Both the position numbers and the translations under genes were made by a program. A stretch of DNA of 5,508 nt from Cycloclasticus sp. (lineage in GTDB: Bacteria > Pseudomonadota > Gammaproteobacteria > Methylococcales > Cycloclasticaceae): positions 1,586 through 7,093 of the forward strand of contig JAESRY010000119.1 of assembly GCA_016764415.1 (NCBI GenBank), given 5' to 3'. Each line of letters starts with the position of its first letter. Within the stretch, counting starts at the first letter, position 1. Under the pieces are notes generated by a model. That model worked only from the letters and a program-made list of their open reading frames with translations, made no database searches and was not told where the DNA came from. This document shows, in pieces, positions 1-4,897 of this stretch.

Positions 1-1217
1 CCATCTTAGGCATTTCTGTTTCAATGATTGGCGCTTATACGCCCCTAGCCATCTTTCTAGGCGGCATCATCGCGTCACTTGCCGCTTACTCATATATCAA
101 ACTCGGCGTGTACTACAAAGACGAAGGTGCCACTTATTCTTTTTATAAACGAACCTTCACAGGGTCACGGTTTGCTGCATCTCTTATTGGTTGGTGCGTG
201 ATATTTGGCTACATAAGCACTCTAGCCTTATATGCCTACACATTTTCGTCTTACGCCATTAGCAGCTTTGAGTTTGCCAATAATGAATGGATCCGAAAAC
301 TCGTTGCTGGCCTGGTTATTCTTACCTTTACTCTCATCAATATTTGGAGTGTTAAAGGCATGGGGAAAATCGAAGATTTAATGGTTTACAGTAAACTCAT
401 CATTCTCGTTATCATTTCTTTTGTACTGATCAACAACAGCCAAACGACGCTTCCCGTACTACTTCAAAACGAACAAAGCACGAGTGTATTGTCTATCCTG
501 ATTGTCGCGTCACTGACGTTTGTGGCGTACGAAGGTTTTCAGCTGGTGATAAATGCCGTGAATGAAATGGAACAACCGGAAGTTAATATTCCAAAGGCTA
601 TTTATTCCGCTATTTTTATAGCCATCTTAATTTATGTGGTGATATCACTTGGCGCTATTTTAGCGATTCCATTCGATGAAATTATAGAAAACAAAGAATA
701 CGCTTTAGCTTCTGGTGCCAAAAATGTGATTGGGCACTGGGGAACCGACCTTGTTATCACCGGCGCACTACTCGCTACCAGTAGCGCCATTAGCGGCACC
801 TTATTCGGCGCTTCAAGGCAAATGTCTGTTATTGCCAAAGATGGATATTTCCCAAGCATACTTGCCAAGCGCACAAATCAAATCCCAACTGCTGCTATTA
901 TTTGCATGTCCACCTTGGCATTTTGCCTGGTACTTGCTGGCAGCCTGCAAGTCATTCTTGAATTTGGCAGTATTACATTCTTATTAGTATCGCTTTTGAT
1001 GGCTTACGCAAATTATACAATTCGTCACCTAACGGGTTCATCAATATGGATTACAGGGCTCTCTATTATTGGCCTGCTACTGGGCACCGTGCTGATTATT
1101 TATTACGAATTCGAAAACCAACCTCAGCAACTAATATTCATTGTTGGAATTTATAGCCTACTAACGTTTGGCGCTTGGTTTTATTCAAAAGATAAAGAGT
1201 CAAACGCCAACAGTTAG
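1..1217 (+). CDS. APC-superfamily amino acid permease, 5'-truncated by window edge
   Basis: This is an inner-membrane secondary transporter, probably for an amino acid or related amine; the substrate cannot be read from the sequence. The frame is open from the first full codon (base 3) to TAG at 1215-1217, giving 404 visible residues. An ATG at 24-26 exists, but the seven codons before it (ILGISVS) look like the glycine-rich end of TM1, so the true start lies upstream. Counting from that ATG, hydrophobic segments lie near residues 9-28, 48-75, 92-111, 122-139, 153-178, 194-216, 243-266, 290-309, 315-330, 341-362 and 369-388, about eleven, matching the APC fold minus most of TM1. FVAYEGFQ (about 166-173), followed by an E-M-E-Q-P-E and I-P-K-A loop, matches the TM6 and following-loop signature of APC permeases. 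It converges on the ars operon. Family assignment is firm; substrate is unknown. Confidence 0.88.
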   Translation, partial: ILGISVSMIGAYTPLAIFLGGIIASLAAYSYIKLGVYYKDEGATYSFYKRTFTGSRFAASLIGWCVIFGYISTLALYAYTFSSYAISSFEFANNEWIRKLVAGLVILTFTLINIWSVKGMGKIEDLMVYSKLIILVIISFVLINNSQTTLPVLLQNEQSTSVLSILIVASLTFVAYEGFQLVINAVNEMEQPEVNIPKAIYSAIFIAILIYVVISLGAILAIPFDEIIENKEYALASGAKNVIGHWGTDLVITGALLATSSAISGTLFGASRQMSVIAKDGYFPSILAKRTNQIPTAAIICMSTLAFCLVLAGSLQVILEFGSITFLLVSLLMAYANYTIRHLTGSSIWITGLSIIGLLLGTVLIIYYEFENQPQQLIFIVGIYSLLTFGAWFYSKDKESNANS

Positions 1218-1321
1218 ACTATTGCCTAAACAACGATATCGCGCACGTTTTCTAGAGAAATAAAGTCGAGCCTAGTTTTAAGATTTCTAATTCAATCTTA
1301 GATAAAGTCGGTTCGACTAAT
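1218..1321. other. Convergent intergenic spacer with weak inverted repeats
   Basis: This spacer separates the convergent permease and arsenite-efflux genes. It contains a 7-bp AT-rich stem (TAAGATT at 1279-1285 with AATCTTA at 1294-1300, 8-nt loop) and a 5-bp stem (AGTCG at 1306-1310 with CGACT at 1314-1318, 3-nt loop). A 9-base direct repeat, ATAAAGTCG, occurs at 1260-1268 and 1302-1310. Neither stem is followed by a convincing T-run on either strand, so no intrinsic terminator is called, although two transcripts must end near here. Confidence 0.35.
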
Positions 1322-2338
1322 TCACTTAAACCAATGTTGAGTACGATTCGCAAAAGCAACAAGTGACAGCATAACCGGGACTTCAACTAAAACACCCACA
1401 ACGGTGGTGAGTGCGGCGCCTGAATGAAGCCCAAAAAGCGATATTGCTACCGCAACCGCCAACTCAAAAAAGTTTGAAGTGGCAATCATAGAACTGGGTG
1501 CAGCAATATTGTACGGGAGCTTAATAAACTTTGCCGTGGCATAAGCGATAGCAAAAATACCGTAGGTTTGTATAATCAACGGGATTGCAATTAATAGAAT
1601 GGTCTGCGGCTGCTCGATAATAGTTGGCGCTTGAAAACCAAATAAAAGCACAATTGTCGCGAGCAAGCCTATAACTGACCAAGGTTTCAAATGATGTAGA
1701 AAGTCATCAAGCCGTTTACCATCATCGTGAGAAACCAGCTTATGGCGCGTCCATAGCCCTGCCGCCAATGGCAATACAACGTAGAGTAAAACAGATAGCA
1801 GCAGCGTTTCCCAAGGTACCTGAATATCACTGATTCCCAGTAAAAAGGCGACAATCGGTGCGAAAGCAAAAATCATTATCAGATCATTTACAGAAACCTG
1901 AACTAGCGTGTAGCTAAGGTCGCCTTTCGTTAGCTGACTCCAAACAAAGACCATCGCAGTACAAGGTGCTGCGCCGAGTAGAATCATCCCTGCGATATAT
2001 TCATTTGCAGATTGCGGATCTACCCAGTCGACAAAAAGTAGTTTAAAAAACAGCCAGCCTAAAGCCGCCATTGTAAAAGGTTTAATCAGCCAGTTGATCA
2101 CCAGCGTAAGCACGAGTCCTTTAGGCTGTTTGCCAACATTTTTTATCGAAGCAAAATCGACTTGCACCATCATTGGATAAATCATTATCCAGATGAGGAC
2201 CGCTACTGCGAGATTGACATGTGCATATTCAACACTGGCAATAACGGCAAATGCTCCAGGAAAAAGGTTGCCAAAAATCACGCCTAACGCGATACATAAA
2301 GCGACCCAAATGGATAAGTAGCGTTCAAAAAGCCCCAT
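1322..2338 (-). CDS. arsB: ACR3-family arsenite efflux carrier
   Basis: This inner-membrane carrier exports arsenite from the cytoplasm and is the final step of the ars pathway encoded upstream. The 338 residues match the usual ACR3 length of about 340-360 with ten membrane helices. Diagnostic features are [15 protein letters not shown] (48-62), the TM4 segment [12 protein letters not shown] (122-133) with Cys126, [12 protein letters not shown] (288-299) with Glu292, and LVEVPVML (317-324). In characterised ACR3 proteins the TM4 Cys and a TM9 Glu are essential for transport, and both appear to be present. The fold is of the BART/bile-acid-transporter type, not the unrelated ArsB fold, so acr3 would be an equally good name. 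The start ATG (2338-2336) overlaps the arsC stop by one base (TAATG), which implies translational coupling. It is the last gene of the operon. No ATPase gene arsA is nearby, as expected for a secondary carrier. Confidence 0.95.
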   Translation of the reverse strand: MGLFERYLSIWVALCIALGVIFGNLFPGAFAVIASVEYAHVNLAVAVLIWIMIYPMMVQVDFASIKNVGKQPKGLVLTLVINWLIKPFTMAALGWLFFKLLFVDWVDPQSANEYIAGMILLGAAPCTAMVFVWSQLTKGDLSYTLVQVSVNDLIMIFAFAPIVAFLLGISDIQVPWETLLLSVLLYVVLPLAAGLWTRHKLVSHDDGKRLDDFLHHLKPWSVIGLLATIVLLFGFQAPTIIEQPQTILLIAIPLIIQTYGIFAIAYATAKFIKLPYNIAAPSSMIATSNFFELAVAVAISLFGLHSGAALTTVVGVLVEVPVMLSLVAFANRTQHWFK

Positions 2339-2814
2339 TAGAATAACTCCCCTGTCTCATTAATGATTGTTTGCAATGATTCTCTGTCCATTTGTTCAAA
2401 TGGCTTACTCAAAAAGTGTTGAATCCGTTTTTCGATGGTATTGATAACCTGATTGAATGCCGCCTCTTCACTGATCGAATCATCAGCAAGGTGAGAAGGA
2501 ACAATTAAACCCCAGTGCTTTATTGTTTCGTCAAATATTACCGGACAAGCTTCCCTCGCCGCTCGGTCGCAAACGGTAATAATTATATCGGGGATAAATT
2601 TTTTCGTCGCATCTTCCAAGCTTTCGCTGTTCAGCATGTCAGTACTGTAATTATTTGCTTCAAGATATTTAAGCGTAAGAGGATCAACTCGACCGGCTGG
2701 GGAACTTCCAGCACTTGCAGTGGCAATGCGACCATTCGATAGTTCGCGAGTAATCACCTCTCCCAAAACACTTCGGCAGGCGTTATGTGTACAGATAAAA
2801 AGAATATTCATCAT
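2338..2814 (-). CDS. arsC: Arsenate reductase, low-molecular-weight tyrosine phosphatase type
   Basis: This cytoplasmic enzyme reduces arsenate to arsenite for export by the downstream carrier. The 158-residue protein opens with the phosphatase P-loop CTHNACRS: Cys8 is the expected nucleophile, Arg14 the anion-binding Arg, and Cys13 lies inside the loop. A second cysteine pair, Cys82 and Cys90, lies in [11 protein letters not shown], typical of the LMW-PTP-type ArsC group where these cysteines relay the disulfide to thioredoxin or glutaredoxin; which donor is used cannot be told. After HWGL (100-103) the family normally has Asp-Pro, with Asp as the general acid, but here the codon at 2502-2500 is GTT, giving Val105-Pro106; Asp111 and Asp112 are nearby. 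A C-terminal extension of about 20 residues follows the core. The start is the first of two tandem ATGs (2814-2812, 2811-2809), only 2 bp after the arsR stop. Identity is firm; exact catalytic chemistry is less so. Confidence 0.93.
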   Translation of the reverse strand: MMNILFICTHNACRSVLGEVITRELSNGRIATASAGSSPAGRVDPLTLKYLEANNYSTDMLNSESLEDATKKFIPDIIITVCDRAAREACPVIFDETIKHWGLIVPSHLADDSISEEAAFNQVINTIEKRIQHFLSKPFEQMDRESLQTIINETGELF

Positions 2815-2816
2815 TT

Positions 2817-3164
2817 TTAGTTACAGCTTTCGGCGCGGTTAGGGCGACAGTCCATATTGGACAAATTTGATAGGTTCTCTTGTAGAAAAGCAGTGTTATT
2901 CTCGGCGGTTTCCGCCAGCACTAATTTTGCCCAGTCTGGTAGTGACGGGTTAATGCGGTAGTAGACCCACTGCCCCTGTCGTCGATCAGTGAGCAGCTCA
3001 CACTGTCGTAATTGGGCTAGGTGACGTGAAATCTTAGGTTGGCTTTCTTGTATCGCCTCAATCAGCTCGCAGACGCATAACTCACCCTCAGACTGAAGTA
3101 ACAACAGACTTTTTAGCCGCGTTTCATCGGCAAGGCATTTGTAAAACTGTACAGGGTTGATCAT
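2817..3164 (-). CDS. arsR: ArsR-family As(III)-responsive transcriptional repressor
   Basis: This winged-helix repressor binds the ars operator and releases it when As(III) binds. From the ATG at 3164-3162 it has 115 residues starting MINPVQFYKCLADETR, a normal ArsR N-terminus. ELCVCEL (28-34) carries the As(III)-binding Cys30 and Cys32 at the start of the recognition region; SQPKISRHLAQL (41-52) is the DNA-recognition helix; RRQGQWVYYRI (61-71) is the beta wing. Further cysteines lie at 10, 55, 106 and 114, the last two in a short C-terminal tail. An in-frame TTG at 3176-3174 would add four residues (MAFT), but it is a weaker start and lies only about 10 nt after the predicted transcription start. 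The ATG fits both the family and a leader of about 22 nt. No good Shine-Dalgarno is visible for either start. It is first in the arsR-arsC-ACR3 operon and the stop lies 2 bp before arsC. Confidence 0.94.
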   Translation of the reverse strand: MINPVQFYKCLADETRLKSLLLLQSEGELCVCELIEAIQESQPKISRHLAQLRQCELLTDRRQGQWVYYRINPSLPDWAKLVLAETAENNTAFLQENLSNLSNMDCRPNRAESCN

Positions 3165-3184
3165 TGTAAAAGCCAATTATAAAG

Positions 3185-3216
3185 ATATGAAATATCATAT
3201 ATATGATATTTCATAT
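3185..3216. promoter_or_regulatory. Perfect 32-bp palindrome, probable ArsR operator
   Basis: Bases 3185-3216 equal their own reverse complement at every position, centred between 3200 and 3201. Each arm holds ATATGAAATATCAT or its complement, followed by an alternating AT core. Symmetry ends at the flanking bases (G at 3184, G at 3217). Its place upstream of arsR, covering the spacer and -10 of the predicted promoter, together with the AT-rich dyad typical of ArsR/SmtB operators, makes it the expected repressor site. At 32 bp it is long enough to suggest two dimers or an extended contact. Confidence 0.85.
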
Positions 3217-3221
3217 GTCAA
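3194..3221 (-). promoter_or_regulatory. Predicted sigma70 promoter of the ars operon
   Basis: Read on the - strand, a perfect -35 box TTGACA (3221-3216) is followed after 16 bp by TATGAT (3199-3194), five of six matches to the -10 consensus. Transcription would start near 3187, giving a leader of about 22 nt before the arsR ATG. The spacer and the -10 box lie inside the 32-bp palindrome, so a bound repressor would block RNA polymerase directly. No comparable -35 is present for the mirrored TATGAT on the + strand (3202-3207). Confidence 0.8.
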
Positions 3222-3357
3222 TATGGCAAAAATTAATACAAACAAAAAGTTTTGAGAAAAGTAAGGATATAGTCTTACCCCAAGTCGCTTCTTAAAACGC
3301 TAACGTATAAATTAAGTTCATATACGGCAATATAGAGCACCTTCCTTAAAAAAATAA

Positions 3358-3372
3358 ATTCGAGTCTGGCCC
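3358..3372 (+). repeat. Dispersed motif ATTCGAGTCTkGCCC, copy 1
   Basis: The sequence ATTCGAGTCTGGCCC here recurs with one difference at 4834-4848. Both copies are preceded by an A-rich run and followed 10 bases later by TAAAA. The reverse complement (GGGCCAGACTCGAAT) resembles the short GGGTCAGA-type motifs that I recall flanking REP-associated transposase genes in marine gammaproteobacteria; that link is from memory and unverified. Confidence 0.55.
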
Positions 3373-3441
3373 ATGTTTATTTAAAACTAGTTTGAACTTA
3401 TATTTTTGTTACATGCCTAAGCCAGTACATTAACTAGCACT

Positions 3442-3446
3442 AGGAG
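3442..3446 (+). promoter_or_regulatory. Shine-Dalgarno AGGAG for the DUF4383-like gene
   Basis: AGGAG lies six bases before the ATG at 3453, an ideal spacing. It fixes the start of the following gene and is the clearest ribosome binding site in the window. Confidence 0.85.
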
Positions 3447-3452
3447 TTTCTA

Positions 3453-3908
3453 ATGGGAACCACAATCGAACGTCATACTCACGTTGACCTTGAAGAAGGT
3501 GTTCAATGCCTCATGGGAGAAAGAAAAGGGATCGCGAATGTGAAGTACGCGAAGTTTATGGGTGTAGCTTTCATTCTTTTTGGAATATTCGGAATGGTCT
3601 ATGCAGGTGAGGCCGTGCTCGGCTTTGGTTTATCACCAGCCCAAAATTTATTACATTTAATAACAGGTGTGCTGTGGATTGCCGCTGTAATGACATTTGA
3701 CGGCACTTATGCGCGAATGATAAATCAAGTAAACGGTATTCTATATTTTTCATTAGGTGCATTTGGTCTAAGCCAGGCAGCCCCTGATGTTGTAGCACTT
3801 TTTAATATAAATACTGTGTCAACAATGTTTAACTTGTTCATTGGCCTTGTAACGCTGGGTTTTGGTTGGGGTATTAACCAATCTCACCTAAAACACTGGT
3901 GGCCTTAA
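3453..3908 (+). CDS. DUF4383-like four-helix membrane protein, function unknown
   Basis: This 151-residue protein has a polar N-terminus of about 30 residues (three His within 2-11 charged residues, and one Cys at 19) followed by four hydrophobic segments near 34-52, 64-81, 91-108 and 124-141, and a short His/Trp-rich tail (HLKHWWP). The second helix carries N65, H68 and G72 in AQNLLHLITGVLW, and the fourth begins N127 with G131, an N-x-x-H-x-x-x-G pattern that I associate with the DUF4383 family of small membrane proteins with no known activity. No signal peptide cleavage site is evident. It has its own ribosome binding site and terminator and appears monocistronic. It is divergent from the ars operon with the operator about 236 bp upstream, so joint control is possible but unsupported. 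Coding status is strong; the family call is moderate. Confidence 0.82.
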   Translation: MGTTIERHTHVDLEEGVQCLMGERKGIANVKYAKFMGVAFILFGIFGMVYAGEAVLGFGLSPAQNLLHLITGVLWIAAVMTFDGTYARMINQVNGILYFSLGAFGLSQAAPDVVALFNINTVSTMFNLFIGLVTLGFGWGINQSHLKHWWP

Positions 3909-3935
3909 GTTTCACAGCTGAATAAAGTAGAGACT

Positions 3936-3962
3936 AAAGCCCTCAATAATGAGGGCTTTTTT
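3936..3962 (+). terminator. Rho-independent terminator after the DUF4383-like gene
   Basis: A perfect 10-bp stem (AAAGCCCTCA at 3936-3945 with TGAGGGCTTT at 3950-3959) has a four-base loop ATAA and runs into six Ts (3957-3962). It lies 27 bp after the stop codon. On the opposite strand only three Ts follow the stem, so it would be a weaker stop for transcripts coming from the toxin gene. Confidence 0.93.
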
Positions 3963-4053
3963 ATATGCGATTGTTTTTAAAAAATGGAAGTTAAACTAAC
4001 ACTGCATAACGTGATTGGTCTGCCTCATTTGCTGAAACACATAAAGGGTGAAT

Positions 4054-4338
4054 TCAAATTCTCTTAATCGCTTGCTTGTAAACGTGGTTTTTCTCACGCT
4101 TCCCTACAGAAACAACCAGAACAATTAGTTCGACGTCTTTTACTTGATATACCAAGCGAAAGCCTGGTCTGCGAAGTTTGATTTTGTAACAGTCATCGAT
4201 ACCATTGAGCTTTGATTTTGGTACCTTCGGGTTTTTGAGTCGTTCAATTAGCTTTTTCTTAAATTGTTTTCTGATTGTATTATCTAATGAATCCCACTCT
4301 TTTTTAGCCAACGTAATGAACTCAAGATCATAGATCAT
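4054..4338 (-). CDS. relE: RelE-family toxin, ribosome-dependent mRNA endonuclease
   Basis: This is the predicted toxin of a type II toxin-antitoxin pair. RelE enters the ribosomal A site and cleaves mRNA, halting translation until the antitoxin is replenished. The 94 residues match RelE length (95 in E. coli). The order of features is KKEWDSLD (12-19), RKQFKKKLIERLKNP (23-37), the core YKIKLRRPGFRLVYQV (51-66) and VSVGKREKNHVYK (76-88). Lys52, Lys54, Arg61, Arg81 and Tyr87 fall at exactly the numbers of the functional residues of E. coli RelE, so the toxin looks intact. The start ATG (4338-4336) lies within the antitoxin gene and the two overlap by 11 bp (4328-4338), a normal coupling that lets antitoxin be made first. 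The protein is strongly basic, fitting RNA binding. No clear terminator follows; its stop is TGA at 4056-4054. Confidence 0.93.
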   Translation of the reverse strand: MIYDLEFITLAKKEWDSLDNTIRKQFKKKLIERLKNPKVPKSKLNGIDDCYKIKLRRPGFRLVYQVKDVELIVLVVSVGKREKNHVYKQAIKRI

Positions 4339-4582
4339 TAATATCTACCTTTATGGTAGGTAAGCCTAATCGCTCTTTAACAATTTGAGCAAGTTCAATA
4401 TCTTCAAGCTTATCCATTAACTCCTCGTAAGCTTCTGCGGGAACAGCATAAAAAACCGGCTCATTTCTGTTTAATATAGCGATAGGGTTCCCGTTCCCTT
4501 GGCTAATAACGGCCATTGGATTTTTCTTTAGTTCAGAAATACCAGCTGAAATATCTGCAAGAATTTGATAGGTTGTACTCAT
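4328..4582 (-). CDS. Phd/YefM-like antitoxin of the RelE pair
   Basis: This 84-residue antitoxin should bind and neutralise the downstream RelE-like toxin and, with it, repress the module's own promoter. The N-terminal half, ISELKKNPMAVI (15-26) followed by GNPIAILNRNEPVFYAVP (31-48), has the Phd/YefM pattern of an N-terminal DNA-binding and dimerisation domain, then the helix AEAYEELMDKLED (49-61) and an acidic C-terminal tail ending in VDINDL, expected to be disordered and to cover the toxin. Such genes are often labelled relB by partner; the fold looks Phd/YefM-like rather than classical ribbon-helix-helix RelB. The start ATG at 4582-4580 has no strong Shine-Dalgarno; a perfect 12-bp palindrome lies 2 bp upstream of it. 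The gene is intact and in the normal antitoxin-first order. Confidence 0.9.
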   Translation of the reverse strand: MSTTYQILADISAGISELKKNPMAVISQGNGNPIAILNRNEPVFYAVPAEAYEELMDKLEDIELAQIVKERLGLPTIKVDINDL

Positions 4583-4584
4583 CG

Positions 4585-4596
4585 TAAAGATCTTTA
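4585..4596. promoter_or_regulatory. 12-bp palindrome, candidate antitoxin operator
   Basis: TAAAGATCTTTA is a perfect palindrome ending 2 bp before the antitoxin ATG. Antitoxins of this type commonly bind short palindromes near their start to autoregulate. A possible -10 (TATAGT, - strand 4623-4618) lies upstream, but no good -35 was found at the right spacing, so the promoter itself is not called. Confidence 0.4.
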
Positions 4597-4655
4597 TTTA
4601 ATGTTTTAACAGGTTTCACTATACCACCCTCATAACCTAAAGACCATTTAAAAAA

Positions 4656-4747
4656 TTTTGTGTGGAGCTTCCCACTAAACGACCTATTCCAACTTAAAAG
4701 AATTAATAGGCAGAGGGTTAATTAGTTACCTTTAGCGCCCCACAAAA
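4656..4747. repeat. Imperfect inverted repeat, 14-bp arms, 92-bp span
   Basis: The left arm TTTTGTGTGGAGCT (4656-4669) and the reverse complement of 4734-4747 (TTTTGTGGGGCGCT) agree at 12 of 14 positions. Nested inside are ACTAA (4674-4678) with TTAGT (4722-4726), and CCTATT (4683-4688) with AATAGG (4705-4710). Together they can form an extended interrupted hairpin. No transposase or target-site duplication was identified. Confidence 0.5.
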
Positions 4748-4833
4748 GCTATGCCTGCTCATATCATTTTAATATCAAATTACGCGTTTCCCAAAACAGA
4801 TTAAAGGGTAGCGGCAGCGTTAATTCGAAAAAA

Positions 4834-4848
4834 ATTCGAGTCTTGCCC
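4834..4848 (+). repeat. Dispersed motif ATTCGAGTCTkGCCC, copy 2
   Basis: ATTCGAGTCTTGCCC differs from copy 1 at 3358-3372 by one base and is likewise preceded by an A-run and followed after 9 bases by TAAAA. It lies 49 bp before the HflX-like start codon, while copy 1 lies 80 bp before the DUF4383-like start, in the same orientation relative to the gene. Confidence 0.55.
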
Positions 4849-4897
4849 TAATTGTTCTAAAATAGTCACTAAGTCAAACCTTATAAGAAACCACCCT

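Larger units (their letters stand above)
3217..3452. other. Divergent intergenic spacer between arsR and the DUF4383-like gene
   Basis: This AT-rich spacer shows no supportable small gene. It contains one copy of the ATTCGAGTCTGGCCC-type motif (from 3358), an 8-base inverted pair flanking that copy (TAAGTTCA at 3313-3320 and TGAACTTA at 3393-3400), and the ribosome binding site of the next gene. No promoter with two good boxes was found. The best candidate is TTCGAG (3359-3364), 17 bp, then TAAAAC (3382-3387), which is weak in the -35. Confidence 0.4.
4583..4897. other. Intergenic region between the toxin-antitoxin pair and the HflX-like gene
   Basis: This 315-bp stretch between divergent genes holds no open frame that I can support. 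It contains the candidate antitoxin operator at its left end, an imperfect inverted repeat spanning 4656-4747, the second copy of the ATTCGAGTCTkGCCC motif at 4834-4848, and a possible -10 box TAAAAT at 4858-4863 before the HflX-like gene. Its -35 partner at 17 bp, TTCGAG (4835-4840), is poor and lies inside the repeated motif. Confidence 0.45.

Noticed and set aside
632..987. Open frames of 80 codons (- strand) and 85 codons (+ strand) inside the permease gene
   Set aside because: Both lie wholly inside a well-supported permease gene in other frames, with no family resemblance and no start signals.
1260..1275. Possible third copy of the dispersed motif (TCGAGCCTAG)
   Set aside because: Only a short core matches and the GCCC block is absent, so chance is a sufficient explanation.
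1279..1300. Stem-loop between the convergent permease and ars genes as a bidirectional terminator
   Set aside because: The stem is only 7 bp, AT-rich, with an 8-nt loop and no T-run on either side.
1687..1869. 60-codon - strand frame inside the ACR3 gene
   Set aside because: It is contained in a conserved transporter gene and its translation resembles no known protein.
2515..2742. 75-codon + strand frame opposite arsC
   Set aside because: It is antisense to a clearly conserved enzyme gene and has no supporting motif.
3165..3176. In-frame TTG start for arsR adding four residues
   Set aside because: The ATG at 3164 gives the standard ArsR N-terminus and fits the predicted transcription start better; the TTG has no ribosome binding site.
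3176..3181. Consensus TATAAT on the - strand just upstream of arsR
   Set aside because: No -35 box lies at 16-18 bp, and it would leave only about 5 nt of leader. The TTGACA/TATGAT pair further upstream is much better.
3571..3798. 75-codon - strand frame opposite the DUF4383-like gene
   Set aside because: It is antisense to a gene with a strong ribosome binding site and terminator, and the product looks non-coding.
3963..4755. Integron cassette hypothesis for the toxin-antitoxin pair, with attC sites on both sides
   Set aside because: No paired RYYYAAC/GTTRRRY boxes with the expected layout were found, and the two flanks share only the AT-rich decamer TTTAAAAAAT (3976-3985 and 4647-4656).
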